The notes: a model not told the origin generated them from the letters alone. Numbered from the stretch's first letter, positions 10,276 through 23,500 are shown. The stretch is DNA of 64,000 nt from Pelobates cultripes (GCA_933207985.1 OW240912.1:77938199-78002198), one strand, 5' to 3'. Numbers and translations are program-made.

Positions 10276-12100
10276 TCAAAGCTGTGCTATCACGGCTTCT
10301 GCGAAATGCTGGATTGGTTTGAAATAGAAATTACGGAAAGTAGATTCTGTGGACCAATCAGCCGCCTTCAAGATATCCTCCAAGCGACAACCCGCAAAGG
10401 AGGGTTTAGAGGCCATGGCGCCCCGGACCGAATGAGGAGAGAATATGGAGGTATCAATACCTGCTAAGGACATGAGCCATTTGACCCAGCGTGCCAAGGT
10501 AGGAGAGGATACCGGAGCATGTGGTTTCCGGAAGGAGATGAAGAGTTGGGGGTCTGATCCAGACCGAAGGGGTGCAGTACGAGCTTCGTACGTCCTCAGA
10601 CACGCTACTGGGCAAAGGAGAGGCTGCATGGGAAAAGCTGGGTACCGGACCGACTTAGAGGACGATTTCGTCCTACGTGTTATGTCAAAAACGACTCCTT
10701 CTGGGGTGAAGGATCGGCATTGACATCGAGGGCTCTAACGTCCGATACCCTTTTGCAGGAGATTAGGCACAACAGCATAACTAGCTTAGCTGAGAGCTGT
10801 TTTAAGGATAAAGACTCATTGTCTGGCCACCTAGTCAGGAATTGCAATACCAGGGAGACATCCCATAGGGAGGAATAGCGAGGTAGGGGCGGCCTTGCAA
10901 AGCGAATGCCTCGGAGAAGACGACAAACCAGTGGATGTCGTCCTAACGGGGTCCCCTCGATGCCGGTATGGCCGGCTGAGATAGCTGACCGGTAGAGGTT
11001 TATCGTCCTGTAAGCTTTCCCCGTCTCATACAGGGAGGTTAAGAACTGTAGGACGTTCGTCACAGTAGTTGATAGGGGATCCACACCCCGTGCCATGCAC
11101 CAACCATCCCATGTGCGCCAAGCAGACTTGTAAGACTGTCTCGTGCCGGGTGCCCATGCGCCCTCGAGGTCGGAGAGTCGATTGCGAAACTCCTGCGATT
11201 GACCAGGGTCCCCGGAGATCAACCATGCCATGAGGCGGAGGAGGCCCTGAAGGATCAGGGGGTGGGGGGTCCCATCGGGGTCCCGTAGGAGAGATTGGGC
11301 ATCCGGGAGGAGCCGTGGGTGATCTATGGCCATCTCCAGCAGAGGAGGAAACCAAGGTTGCGATGGCCAGAGGGGGGTTATTATAACTAGGCAGCCCCAT
11401 TGGCGTCGCAGGTGGAGGAGGCAACGCGGGATAAGGGCGAATGGAGGAAACGCATAGTTCCTGGTGGTTGACCAGTCTTGGGAAAATGCATCCATGGCTG
11501 AAGCCGCAGGATCTGGCCTCCAACTGAAAAAGGTCGGAAGTTGGGTATTCAAGCGGGAGGCAAATAAGTCTACCGCCAGAGGACCCCACAGGTCCCCAAT
11601 GCGCTGGAAGACTCGGGAATCGAGGTGCCAGTCGCTGGCGTCCCGCAGGTGACGGGAGTACCAATCCGCCGTGGTGTTGGACAAACCCGGTAAATACTCC
11701 GCCCTGACAGCCATGTTGTGGTGCAGGCAAAACTGCCAAAAGTCTCGAGCCAGATTCGCTAAAATTTTGGATCTCGTACCACCAAGGTGGTTGATATAAC
11801 GGACAGCCGATACGTTGTCCATCTTCAGTAGGATCGAACACTGGGACAGTGTCGGGGAAAGGCTGCGAACCGCAAAGGACCCCGCTAGGAGTTCCAGGCA
11901 GTTTATATGTAGCATGGATTCTGCTTCCGACCATCGTCCGCCCGTGACGATATCTCCACAGCGCGCACCCCAACCGTACGAGCTGGCGTCTGACTCTATG
12001 ACTACGTCTGGGGCTGAGCCGAAGATGGCTCTGCCATTCCATGCTTCCATGTGTAGGAGCCACCATTGGAGTTCTTTTTTCGCATCCGTGTCCAGAGTCA
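10276..12100 (-). pseudogene. DIRS RNase H and tyrosine recombinase
   Basis: The frame running from 12050 down to 10680 (456 codons) holds RNase H with its acidic set (D21 in IESDAS, E53 in CLELLA, D78 in KMDNV, D129 in TADWYSR), then a DIRS-specific segment with DLFASR and AFPPF, then the recombinase from about residue 300. The box-I Arg lies in SCKRVSD. After one frameshift near 10700 the recombinase finishes at 10276 with HSVRGA (His/Arg), a Trp in ADWST and the nucleophile Tyr in FRNFYFKP. All catalytic residues are visible, so the enzyme was lost only through frameshifting and the copy is fairly young. It would act in the nucleus to insert a circular cDNA. One further frameshift near 12110 separates it from reverse transcriptase. 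Confidence 0.88.
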
Positions 12101-12950
12101 GTGTCCTCGTATGAGGCGCCGCCTCTGAGGTACGACGCCTGCAGGCGTTGGAGGGCTCTGTAATGAAGGGGACCCGGAAAGATGGCCTGTATGGAGGCCG
12201 CTAGGAGCCCGATCACGCGGGCCAGATGTCTGAGAGATATGTGTGGAGAGGTAAGAACTCGTCTTATCTCTTTCTTGATACTTCTCATTTTGGATGTTGG
12301 TAAATACAGGGTTTGCGTGTCTGAATCCACCAAGAGTCCTAGGAACTCTATTTGTTGAGTGGGGATTAGAATGGATTTTTCCCAATTTATAATGAAGCCC
12401 AAGTTCTGTAGCAAGGTTGTGGTCCAACCGAGGTGAATATGAAGTAATGATATTGATTGGGATAGTAGCAGGATGTCGTCTAAGTATATGATTAGACGAA
12501 CTCCCCGACTGCGTAAGAGAGCGATGACGGGCTTCATGAGCTTGGTGAAACACCAAGGTGCGGAGGAGAGCCCGAAGGGAAGGCAGCGGAATCGCCATTT
12601 CCTTCCTTGCCATGTGAATTGCAGGAAGTTTTGGTGCACCTGCGCAACGGGTACCGTGAGGTAGGCGTCTCTCAGGTCGAGTTTGACCATCCAGTCCCCT
12701 GGCTGGAGTAAATCCCGTAGGCAGTGAATGCCTTCCATCTTGAAATGATGGTAGGTTACGTAGGTGTTTAAGTGTTTGAGGTTGATAACTGGGCGGGATC
12801 CGCCCCCTTTTTTTGGGGACAATAAATAGATTGCTCACAAAACCCGGGGTATCTATCGGGATTTCTTGAATAGCCCCTTTGAGTGCTAAATCTTGAACTT
12901 CCTCGAAATATAATAAATGTGTAAAACCACAGCCAGTAGCTGAGAATTGT
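12101..12950 (-). pseudogene. DIRS reverse transcriptase domain
   Basis: Minus-strand frames encode DIRS-type reverse transcriptase: a start region reading FVSNLF followed by PKK, then SRPVINLKHLN, motif A in KLDLRDAYL, LPFGLSSAPW, and the catalytic YLDD at about residues 113-116 of the main frame. A frameshift at a G/C run near 12810 separates the N-terminal piece from this frame, and another near 12110 separates it from RNase H. The upstream gag present in the 47694-53440 copy is absent here, the sequence passing directly into the terminal repeat near 12950. Confidence 0.88.
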
Positions 12951-12959
12951 ACTTATCTG

Positions 12960-13185
12960 AGGGAAAGCAGCAAAGAAAGAGGAAATGGTCATCATTGCAC
13001 TGCCTACTATATGGGAAAGATGTCACTGATTGGATGTCATGTTGCTAGGCGGACATTGCCTATAGGATGTTTAAACCTGTTTTGAATGTTTTCTTTCAAT
13101 AATATTTCTTTGCTGCTGAGGGAAATAAAGAAAGAGTGCAGCATAATAGGAGCCTCCGGGTCTTTAATAAAATCGGTGTCTTGTA
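12960..13185. repeat. DIRS copy 1, 5' terminal inverted repeat
   Basis: Inverse of the block at 9635-9790, ending GGAGCCTCCGGGTC then TTTAATAAAATC. A 15-base insert near 13050 distinguishes it from its partner. It would contain the 5' untranslated region of the minus-strand element. Confidence 0.82.
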
Positions 13186-13264
13186 TTGTGAGATGATTTG
13201 GTAGTCAATCAGGTTTTCTCAGTACTATATTCCAGCTTGGGAAATAGCTGAGTGTTGATAGTTA

Positions 13265-13960
13265 TCAGCCTTTATTTCTTTTTCCAGTCATCTTCTGTCT
13301 GGAAACATAATAGCAATGTACAAAATTAGCATAGCTCTTCTTTTCAGCATGAGAAGGCTGTTTGCAGTAGTCATCCAATGATAAACTAATTTCTTGCATC
13401 ACCTTCATAGGTGCATCCAAAATCTTTAACAAGCATCTGTCCTGTCTTTTTTTCTGATTCCAGCATGCGTTGCCATCATCGTTGCGTTATTATTAGGATT
13501 TGAAATAGTCCAATTACATCTTTCTCACGTATAATCGGTTTTGGGAATGATCTTCAATAGGTTCCTTGTGAAATACCAGTGTAGGTCACATTAGCAATCA
13601 TTTCACTGTGAGCTGTGTCTCTCTTTTTGAGATGGCTCTTGGAGGTAGTCCTCACGATCGTAGAACTTGTATTATGTGCAGTCAAATTCAGTTCAGCTGC
13701 TTCTTGCTTGTTAACATAATCCCAATGCAGTTTTAAAATGACAGCTAGATTTGATGTTATGATAATGCTGCAGATTGTAAGGAGGAGACACCATAACCAA
13801 TTTTCTAGCTTCCATCTTTGCATTTCTTTCTTACTGTATAAGATAATTCAGGTTCAGTCTGTTTGCTCCAGAGTCTTTCTTAAAATGATGTTGATGATTC
13901 ATTTTTCATACATTCCATGTTAACTGTGAATTTATCACGTCTGTCTGTTCATCCTTCTCC
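13265..13960 (-). pseudogene. Foamy-like retroviral Env leader/surface N-terminus remnant
   Basis: The main open piece (13823 to 13554, minus) begins with a basic, Trp-containing stretch (RWKLENWLW), then a hydrophobic segment (CLLLTICSIIITSNLAVIL) that would be the membrane-spanning leader, then a dibasic site (LKKRD) and an N-glycosylation site in ANVTYTGISQGTY. This order matches the uncleaved-leader architecture peculiar to spumavirus Env (family knowledge). Past the first stop, same-frame sequence continues to about 13265 with further stops. It is on the opposite strand to the integrase remnant at 7060-7760, so the two are not a simple provirus. Inactive. Confidence 0.5.
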
Positions 13961-14280
13961 TTAACATTTGCAGGTTCAGATGTCAGATCATGATTCAGTC
14001 TGTTACGTGGCTATGATTCTGGTGTGTGTTCTGGTGGCATTTCTGTCATCCTTTGTTTGTTTTATATTGCCTTGTTTAACAGCATACATTGTGTCAGTCA
14101 GTGGTTCTGTTAACATCTTGGAAGTATTTCGCAGGTTTTAAAATATCAAAACTTACTTTTCTATGTTGGCTCCGATTGTTCTCTGTAGTAAAAGTTTTTG
14201 GAGTTGCCCTCTCCAGGACAAACTGGCCAACAGTAGGAAGTAGGTGGTGGTGCATTGTGTGGTGGGCTGAGAACGAAAAA

Positions 14281-14303
14281 CTTTTTTTTTTTTTTTTTTT
14301 TTT
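14281..14303. repeat. Poly(T) tract
   Basis: A run of T in an otherwise unassigned interval. It could be the poly(A) end of a minus-strand retroposon but no body was recognised. Confidence 0.6.
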
Positions 14304-14989
14304 AGAAATTTCTCTAATAGAGCCAATGTTTGTAAGTCAATTTTTGGGTGTTTCTGGTATTTTAAGAAACTAATGACTGTAGTTATTATATTTACTAATT
14401 ATAACTTAGGGAATAAGCGGTCTTCTCCCTAACAGGACAAAGAAAGATGAACAATGTCAGGTTTCCAATTATTCTAAATAGATTGATAGAATTTGAATGA
14501 AAGAGTATTTAACATTTAAAGAGAATGTAAATTTACATACCATTGTGAACAAAGGCGGTAAATATACTTTGCCATTTCAAATTAGCCTTATACATCTAAA
14601 TCACTTACAAGAATGTTTATCTCTAAAACAAAAACACTAGAAAAGATTAACTATGTTACTATTTCATCTAGCATTATTATACAAAGTATAACAAATGTAA
14701 AGATTTTTCCACAGATTTTACCGGTTAACATTTTTAGCACAACAGCACCTGATGTCATCTTATGTCTATTAGTGAGATGTAGAGGTGTTACCAAGATTCC
14801 AATACCAGCAAAAAGGGGCGTTTTTGAGATACTACTTCGATTGCTGTATCAACATAACATGTACTATAATGGGATCTATGTCACTTAAGACAATGTCTTA
14901 AATGCTATCAATTAATTTATTCCGTAAAAAAAAATATCTGAGAGTATCCAATCTATACACATCATAAACGGTGTAAAAATGGTTCATGA
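14304..14989. other. Unassigned AT-rich DNA
   Basis: No gene, splice-flanked exon or repeat family recognised. Small frames on both strands are not supported by any motif. Confidence 0.3.
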
Positions 14990-15540
14990 AAAAAATAAAA
15001 ATAAAATAAAAACAAACAAGCAAAGACCAAAGACAAATACCAACACCATCACCATGGTGATAACAGATGATGCTGATAGAATATCTGCAAACAATTCTTT
15101 CCAAATATTTTGATAACTGGACTCTACAACTAATACCCGGGTATTCTACAAACATAACCTCTAGCAATGTATCTATGGAATGTAAACTTCTACAGACCTT
15201 TAACCCCTTAAGGACACATGACATGTGTGACATGTCATGATTTCCTTTTATTCCAGAAGTTTGGTCCTTAAGAGGTTAAAGACTTTGGATTATAAATACA
15301 ATTACAATTACTATCAGAATCCATCCAAGAATATCTTACTCTGGAACTTAATGGTCTTTTTAATTCTTTCCCAGACAAAAGCTTTCCTCATTTTTAACCA
15401 ACCATCTTTTACATGCAAAGATCACACCAAGGATGTATTACCGTTACAACAATGATCAAAGACATTGGGAACAGAAAAACTGTTGGAGAATTTTGGTTTA
15501 CTAATTTAAGGAAGAAATGTTCTACAATGCCCACAGTTTA
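14990..15540 (-). pseudogene. Possible retroviral transmembrane-protein tail
   Basis: On the minus strand near 15120-15000 one frame reads a polar stretch followed by about 28 strongly hydrophobic residues (VITMVMVLVFVFGLCLFVF within it), with a Cys-containing broken segment upstream to about 15540. This could be the membrane-anchoring end of a foamy-like Env, given the Env leader at 13.3-14.0 kb, but the order on the strand is reversed from a normal env and nothing diagnostic is present. A small MITE (15204-15275) interrupts it. Confidence 0.22.
15204..15275. mobile_element. 72-bp TTAA-flanked palindromic MITE (copy A)
   Basis: Begins CCCCTTAAGGACACATGACA and ends GTCCTTAAGAGG, flanked on both sides by TTAA (15200-15203 and 15276-15279). 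TTAA duplication points to a piggyBac- or Kolobok-type transposase supplied in trans. Copies B (19306-19375, inverted) and C (63042-63113) share most of the sequence. Confidence 0.85.
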
Positions 15541-15650
15541 ATAGAGAGGGTGTTATGCAAGCCCATTCCTTCAGTGAGCGAGCCTGATCGTCTGCAAAGC
15601 CAGATTCCCCAACTTTGCAAGCCCATTCCTTCAGTGAGCAAGCCTGATGC
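15525..15650. repeat. Duplicated 33-bp segment
   Basis: GCAAGCCCATTCCTTCAGTG followed by AGC(G/A)AGCCTGAT occurs twice about 62 bases apart, just ahead of the pyrimidine-rich start of the L2 element. Confidence 0.7.
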
Positions 15651-16206
15651 CCACCCTCCCCTCCCCACACCATCCCACCCCATGCTCATTATTACATTTA
15701 TAGATTGTCTGTCACAACTACATTTTAGTTAGGTTAAAAAAACCTGCCTCTTATTAGTACACTCCTGCACTTTCTTAACCCATAAAACACCTTCACCTGC
15801 TCTTGATATTCCAATTATCTCCATTTTTTCTAATTTTTCAGTTTAGCAATGATCTGTTTTCTCCTCTTTATTTCCTCAGTCTCCCTCAGTATAAAAATCT
15901 CTCCTTACACCCACTTCACTCATCCCCCCATCCACATATGCCCTTCTCTGCTACACTCCCCCCCTTCTTTCATCTCATGCCTTACACTCATTTTTCTACT
16001 CTCTCACTCCAACCCACAATCGATATCATCCTAGACCCCATGCATACAAAACCCATTCACACCTCCTGTCACTTTCTCTCCTCCTACTTCTAGCAGCTGG
16101 TGATGTCTCTCCCAATCCAGGGCCCTCCACCTTCTCTACACACACTAAGACAACCAGAAACCCCACTTTACACTCACTTACCCTGCCCTTTACCCTCACT
16201 TACCAA

Positions 16207-16870
16207 AATTAATTGTGCATTCTGGAATGCCCGCTTCATCTGCAGTAATTTAAAATCAACAACCATACACGACTTTTTCATCTCAAACTCACTCACACTG
16301 CTTGCACTTACAGAGACCTGGCTGTCCCCCTCTGATAGCGCTACTCCTGCCTCTTTATGTTTTGGTGGGCTACAATTCTCTCACACTCCCAGACTCAACT
16401 GTAAAGGAGGCGGCGTAGGCATCCTTCTCTCCCCTCAATGTACCTTTCAACCAATCATAACTCCCCCTGCCCTATCCTTTTCTTCTTTTGAAGTTCACAC
16501 TGTCCGCCTATTTAAACCCACTGCTTTAAGAATTGCTATCATCTACCACCCCCCTGGTTATCCTAGACTATTCATTGAGCACTTTTCTTCCAGCTTCCCC
16601 ACTTCCTCTCATCTAGCACTCCTTCCCTTATACTTGGGGATTTCAATATCCCAATCAATAACCCCAATTGCACTGATGCCTCTCGTCTGCTCTCTGTAAC
16701 CTCCTCCTTTGGCCTTACGCAATGGTCCAATCTAGCAACCCATACAGCAGGAAACACTCTTGATCTTGCCTTCACCAACCTCTGTACTGCATCTAATCTC
16801 TCCAATATTCCCTTTCCTCTATCTGACCACCATCTGCTGACTTTTGACATTGGCATACCCAAGACCCAAT
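16207..16870 (+). pseudogene. L2 apurinic-like endonuclease domain
   Basis: Motifs appear in family order: INCAFWNAR, the catalytic Glu in LALTETWLS, the glycine-rich GGGVGILLS, then after a frameshift near 16610 LGDFNIPINN, a long middle, and LSDHHLLTF with the catalytic His. The domain nicks target DNA to prime reverse transcription. The frameshift means it cannot be made as one protein. Confidence 0.85.
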
Positions 16871-17419
16871 TGACACCACTGTCTGAACATCACTCTCACA
16901 GAAACCTCCAATGTCTTGACCTAGAGCACATCTCAAACCTCACCTGTCCTAGTTCTGCAACCTCCTTCTACAATTCCACCCTCTCTTCTCAACTAGACAT
17001 CATGGCACCTTGTACATTTAAACGCCGCAGGCCCCCCCAACAACAACCCTGGCACACCAAGCTCACTCGATACCTCCAAAAATGCTCCAGAACTGCTGAA
17101 CGCTGTTGGACAAAGTCTCACTGTGCATCTGACTTTCTCCACTATAAATTTATGCTGAGCTCATACAGCTTGGCTCTTTCCTCTGCAAAAGTTAATTACT
17201 TCAGTACCCTCATAACCACACTCTCTTCCGCAAACCCAAATTACTATTTCACACATTTAACTCTCTTCTTCGCCCTGCTGTTCCTCCTCCACCTACTAAC
17301 TTGACCGCCTCAGACTTTGCAACTCACTTCACTGACAAGATCTCTACAATCAGAGAAGAGATCTCTCATCTTTCTTCTTCCTCTTACAATACTTCCCCTA
17401 ACTTCACTCCCTCTGCTGT

Positions 17420-18480
<1,061 letters not shown>

Positions 18481-18524
18481 ACATTGCGCGCATCCGCCCC
18501 TACTTAACGCCAGATGCGACTAAG

Positions 18525-19013
18525 GTGTTGGTCCATTCCACTGTCCTTTCTCGCCTTGACTATTGTAATCTGCTTCTCAGTGGTCTTACGTGCTCCCAAC
18601 TAGCGCTGTTACAGTCCATAATGAATGCGGCGGCGAGGCTCATCTTCCTGTCCGCCCGCACCTACCATGCCTCACCCTTCTGTCAATCCCTGCATTGGCT
18701 TCCTATAAAATATAGAGCTCAATTTAAAATTCTGGTTCTTGCTTTCAAATCTCTACATAATGCTGCTCCCACCTATCTATCCTCCCTTATACACAAGTAT
18801 GTCCCGTCTAGGCCCTTACGATCTGCTGAAGACTTACGTCTATCTTCTGTCCGTACTCCCACCTCTGATGCTCGCCTTCAAGATTTCTCGAGGGCTGCAC
18901 CGTTCCTGTGGAACTCGCTTCCCTCCTCCGTTAGATGCTCACCCAGTCTCCACTCCTTCAAAAAATCGTTAAAAACCCACTTCTTCATAAAAGCGTATCA
19001 ATTAAACTGTTAA
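18525..19013 (+). pseudogene. L2 ORF2 C-terminal domain
   Basis: An open 162-codon stretch follows the reverse transcriptase: STVLSRLDYCNLLLSG, AARLIFLSARTYHASP, SLHWLPIKYRAQFKI, then a terminal SFKKSLKTHFFIKAYQL. This C-terminal block is characteristic of L2 in fish and amphibians. The stop lies about 240 bases before the element's 3' microsatellite tail. Confidence 0.85.
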
Positions 19014-19305
19014 TAGCTCCTGACTGATTCCTCTTCTGCAACTGTCACTAGTCTAATACTATCCTTACCTTTTTGTGTCATTTTACCCCACTCCCTCTAG
19101 CATGTAAGCTCATTGAGCAGGGCCCTCAACCCCTCTGTTCCTGTGTGTCCAACTTGTCTGGTTACAACTACATGTCTGTTCGTCCACCCATTGTAAAGCG
19201 CTGCGGAATTTGACGGCGCTCTATAAATATCATAATAATAATAATAATAATAATAATGGGCAAATGCAAATAATACAAGCTTCAGAATGCAAAGTTGTAT
19301 TTTAA

Positions 19306-19375
19306 CCCCTTAAGGACCAAACTTATGGAATAAAAGGGAATCATGACATGTCACACGTCATGTGTCCTTAAGGAG
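19306..19375. mobile_element. TTAA-flanked palindromic MITE (copy B)
   Basis: Begins CCCCTTAAGGACCAAACTTA and ends GTGTCCTTAAGGAG, with TTAA on each side (19302-19305 and 19376-19379). It is in the opposite orientation to copies A and C. Confidence 0.85.
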
Positions 19376-19439
19376 TTAAGTTGTGTACTTTGCCTTTAAG
19401 CTATTGCAAAGTGACAAGGTGTTAGAAATGGAACATCGT

Positions 19440-20290
19440 TTTTTATAAAATGTTTCTTTAATAACCTCTTACCTACTTTCAGTGCATAATATGGTGCATA
19501 GCTCTAACTTACTGTCAGTGCATAATATGGTGCATAGTTGTAGCTTACTGTCACATTCTAATAATGACAAGTAAGGCTTTTTTCATTTTTATTGCTGTTC
19601 CTTTAATTGCAGTTCTGGTTTTCACCTCTAGTGGCCTCCCTAGCCACTAGTCACCTCAGTCCTCACCTGCTACAAAAGGTTACACCCAACCTCATGGCCA
19701 TTACATTGAAGTTAGTGTTTAGACCAAGAACTTTAGATCCTGGCTTCTGTAAAAAACCCTGCATCATCCTGTACTTGTCTGCATTGCATCATACCTAAAA
19801 GGTACTTACCTGCCTGAATTGCTTCAACCCTGCACTTGCATGTATTGCATCATACCTAAAAGGTACTTACCTGCCTGAACTCCTTCAAACCTGCACCAGA
19901 ACTACCTTGATAAAAATAACCTGCCAAAACCCACTATCAGGACATTACTGAAAATTTGATTTGCACTTTTGGTTGTTTACGTTATAGGGCATATTGCCTT
20001 AATGATTATTTCTTCCTTTTGCTTTTTATTATTTCAAAGAAAATAACGGTTATAATATCAAAGGATACAAATAAAGTCACTTCTGTTAAACCTGGCAATC
20101 GTCTCCTATCTGACCTGATCGTTAACATGACACTTGCGACATTTTGTCTTTTAGCTTAACACCATAACAATTAATGCATAAACAAACTTCAAGGCTAACC
20201 TACGTAACAGCAATAACCTCTTACCTACGTTCAGTGCATAATATACTACGTAGTTCTAACTTACGCCATCTTGTCCTAGGCTAGTGGAAT
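19440..20290. repeat. Interval with short direct duplications
   Basis: A unit containing CAGTGCATAATATGGTGCAT occurs twice near 19480-19550 and a diverged version recurs near 20225. Separately a 60-base block with GCATCATACCTAAAAGGTAC is duplicated at about 19780-19885. No coding content was recognised. Confidence 0.6.
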
Positions 20291-20939
20291 TTCCCATGAC
20301 GTGTGCACCCTTACGTTTTCGTTATGGCCTTGTATCTTTGCCAAGTTAAGGGAGGTCCTAAAATGAACATCTAAGGTAATCTTTTTAAAAAAATGTTAGA
20401 GAACCGAGAGGAGAGATTTGGAGACAGAGACACTATCGCTCCATATTATGACTGAGATGTTGACATGTTCAAGAGGATAGGTTATTCTATATATTGCAAG
20501 CCTAAAGTTTAATCTTATAAACTCTGCTATAAATGAATGTAATTGATTTTATGTCTATTTATATTTTTATATAATATCTAAAAAGAAAACTTTATTGCTT
20601 CAAAGACAATCCTTATTTTATTTTGTATTCTCAATTTTTTTATATATATATATTTTAAATAGAGGATCTCTTACTGACTATATAAAACGATGGCTAAGAT
20701 ATCTGTATGGTTAGCCCTGCCAAGTTCTATGCTTTAAGACGTTATAGTGGTAAATAGGGGAACCAGCTGCGGTTACAAAACACAGACATACACATACAGA
20801 CACGCACACAGACACACACACATACGTACTGATACAGACATTCACTATTACACAAAAAACAAGTCCTGCGCTTAAACTCCCATCACTCCTGGGCGGCAGC
20901 AACGACCACAGTACACATCAGCCCCAATACATATAGTAA

Positions 20940-21320
20940 AAACCAAAGGGAGGGGAATTAAGAAGGAGGGGTGGGGGGAATTAAGAGGGGGGGTGGGGGA
21001 TTAAGAAGAAGGGAGGGTGGGGGGATTAAGGAGGGGTGGGGGATTGGTGGGGGATTAAGAAGGAGATTAAGAAGGAGGGTGGGGGGATTAAGAAGGAGGG
21101 TGGGGGGATTAGAAGAAGGGGTGGGGGGGTTAAGAAGAAGGGGGGGTGGAGGGGATTAAGAAGAAGGGGGAGGGATTAGAAGAAGGGGGAGAGGTGCAGG
21201 GATTAAGAAGAACGGGGATTGGGGAGATTAAGAAGAACAGGAGGGGGGTTAAGAAGAACAGGGGGAGTAAGAAGAACACAGGGAGGAGGGGAGAGAGGGG
21301 AGATGAGGAGAACACGGAGA
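20940..21320. repeat. Purine-rich GGGGATTAAGAAG minisatellite
   Basis: About 380 bases of variable-length units around GGGGGGATTAAGAAGGAGGG. The strand asymmetry (nearly all purines) suggests triplex or quadruplex potential. Open frames across it are compositional artefacts. Confidence 0.9.
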
Positions 21321-21540
21321 TGACCCAGACCTTGAGCTGTTTAAGGGGCCCCAAAAAATTGGAGCTGCTTCCCATTCTACTAGAACTTTAAATTTTGTGA
21401 CCACAGTTACAAACAGCCTTCAGAGATCCTCTTCTACACCAGACCAGTGGAGCCAAACCGCAGCCCATCATCATCCTCATCTGGTTGTAAGTAGGCAATC
21501 TAGTATATTATTAGTGACACTAATCTATAATTTACCTCAC

Positions 21541-22340
21541 GTTAAAAGGACACTATAGCTTAATGAAGTGGTTCTGGTGTCTATAGCCAGTCCCTGCAGG
21601 CTTTTTAATGTAAACACACACTGTGTGCAGCTTTGGCATTAGTTCATATGGCAGATTATATAGGTGGGGCATTGTGATGTCACATGGGAGGGCAGCTAAT
21701 TTTTCCTTTGCCTAGGGCAGCAAACATCCTTGCACCGGCTCTGATCCTGGGCAGGTGCACCAGTCTACTGGTGACCCACAGGAGGGGATTGCACTGCACT
21801 CTCCTCCTGCCCAGACCTGTCTTTACCGCGGTGCAAGTGCCCTCTGCCCCTAATTTACAGTGGCTCACACTCACAGCAAGCAGTGCCTGGAGCCCTTTGC
21901 AGCGATGGGAACTAAGAGGTTCTGCGGCAGGTGGCCGTCCTGCAAGCATTACATTAAACAGCTGTTCCCCATGCAGCCACAGGTGGCGCTGTGCTGGGAG
22001 AATGTGATTACTCTTCACTTCCTCCCAGCCTACAGCGCAGCGCATGGGAGAGGGAGAGGAGGAGGCATGATTTAATCTTACAACAAATCCATTAAGCAAA
22101 TCTTTGGGGGGGGATCAGCTCTGTTTGCACAGTTTATTGGTGTTTACTCTGTCTTTATTAATATTGAGGGATTTCTAAGTAGTAACATCAGTATGTGTCA
22201 GCAGGGCCAGCCGTTGGGGTGTGCAAGCTGTGCGGTCACGCAGGGTGCCATCACAATAGAGGCGCCCGGCGGCCAACACAGCTCACAAGTTGGGGACTCC
22301 AGCAAATTCAATTTAAATGATTCGCTGGTGGTCCACTGGT
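21541..22340. mobile_element. Fragments of dispersed MITE-type repeats
   Basis: TTAAAAGGACACTATAGC at about 21542 is a left end of the family at 3380. GGGCAGCAAACATCCTTGCA near 21715 recurs in diverged form near 62085. CAGGGCCAGCCGTTGGGGTG near 22202 resembles hAT-like ends. No transposase frame. The 140-codon minus frame at 21680-22099 has no recognisable domain and overlaps these repeats. Confidence 0.4.
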
Positions 22341-22779
22341 GCGCACCAGCAGTAGGTGCAGTCAGATTATATCCTCTCCCTCATGGTTCTGGCGCTCAGT
22401 TAGTGAGTCAGAGCACAGGCTCAGAGATTCTCAGCCTGCGCTCTGCCAACATTGAAAGTCAGAGCCGTGAAGGAGCGGGTATGGCAAAGAGCTACTGATT
22501 AGCATAACATCAATATCCGTTATAAAACCAGGGAAAGGTGGGCATGGATGGTGAACTGATTTGGTGGTGCAATGGGCCACTTGACTGGTTTTGCCCCCCA
22601 GGCCTAAGGCTGCCAGCCCTCCCCTGCACATACATGCAATACTCAGTCAGCAACAGTACAATCACACAAAGAAACCACACAGATCTCAACCATATGTACT
22701 GCTTAGTGGGAGTGACGAGGAGCAGGAAAGTTCACAAGGAGTGACAAGGGGGCCCTACTTTATTTTTTGCACAGGGGAC

Positions 22780-23459
22780 CCTGACTAGGGACATTTCAGA
22801 CTTTTATTGTTTTCTCCCCCCTCCCCCTGTTTTTATCCACTTGATAAAGCCCTAAGGGGAGAAATACATTGTGGAAATTTTAACTACCGTAACTGCATTT
22901 TATTAAAGGTATTTTGGCCACTTTCTTTGTTGTGAGTTGGCCATTTTATCCTTTTTTGCCATTTTTTTTATTTTACTATCTGGCATCTGAGTTTTACTTG
23001 TTCCAGAGAGCTACTACTCCAAAGCATTCTTGGTGGGGATTATACCACTTACACCCTATCACTGAGCAGTGCGTCTGCCCAATTAAATGTGAGTAACCAT
23101 TTGGTATTTTTATACACTCTCCTGGTTTTATCACAGTGAGCACAATTTTTTTTTTTTATATTACATATGGTCCCCATCTGACAAGATATCTACTTACAAC
23201 ACTCCCTCATGTAAGTGTGGATTATACCACTGTATGCTGTTTATACTAGAGCTAGTTTTTAGCTTTCAAAAATGTGAGTAGGACCATATAGACCTCTTTT
23301 ATTGGCTGCTTCCTATTTGGGTTTTGTTGCAATATTATATTTTCTTTTCTATTTCATACGAACCCCTCGCTCCCACTACTCCATAGACATCTCTACCTCA
23401 GACGTCTCTACTGTGATTGTTCTCTCATCCAAAGGTTTTACTGGACTCTTTTTGGACTG

Positions 23460-23500
<41 letters not shown>

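Larger units (their letters stand above)
9570..13185 (-). mobile_element. DIRS-type tyrosine-recombinase retrotransposon, gag-less copy
   Basis: Coding order on the minus strand is reverse transcriptase, RNase H, a DIRS-type linker region and tyrosine recombinase. The ends are near-identical inverted repeats: 9635-9790 matches 12975-13145 inverted, differing mainly by an about 15-base indel. An internal complementary region at 10171-10250 is the inverse of the outer end (9570-9635). DIRS elements are expected to have such termini and to make no target duplication; none is seen. It lacks gag: the end repeat meets pol near 12950. A longer copy lies at 47694-53440 in the opposite orientation. 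It sits between fragments of a foamy-like retrovirus. Confidence 0.9.

Noticed and set aside
11026..12098. Long Pro/Arg-rich continuation of the reverse-transcriptase frame
   Set aside because: After the frameshift near 12110 this frame is out of phase with RNase H and recombinase, which are readable in the neighbouring frame.
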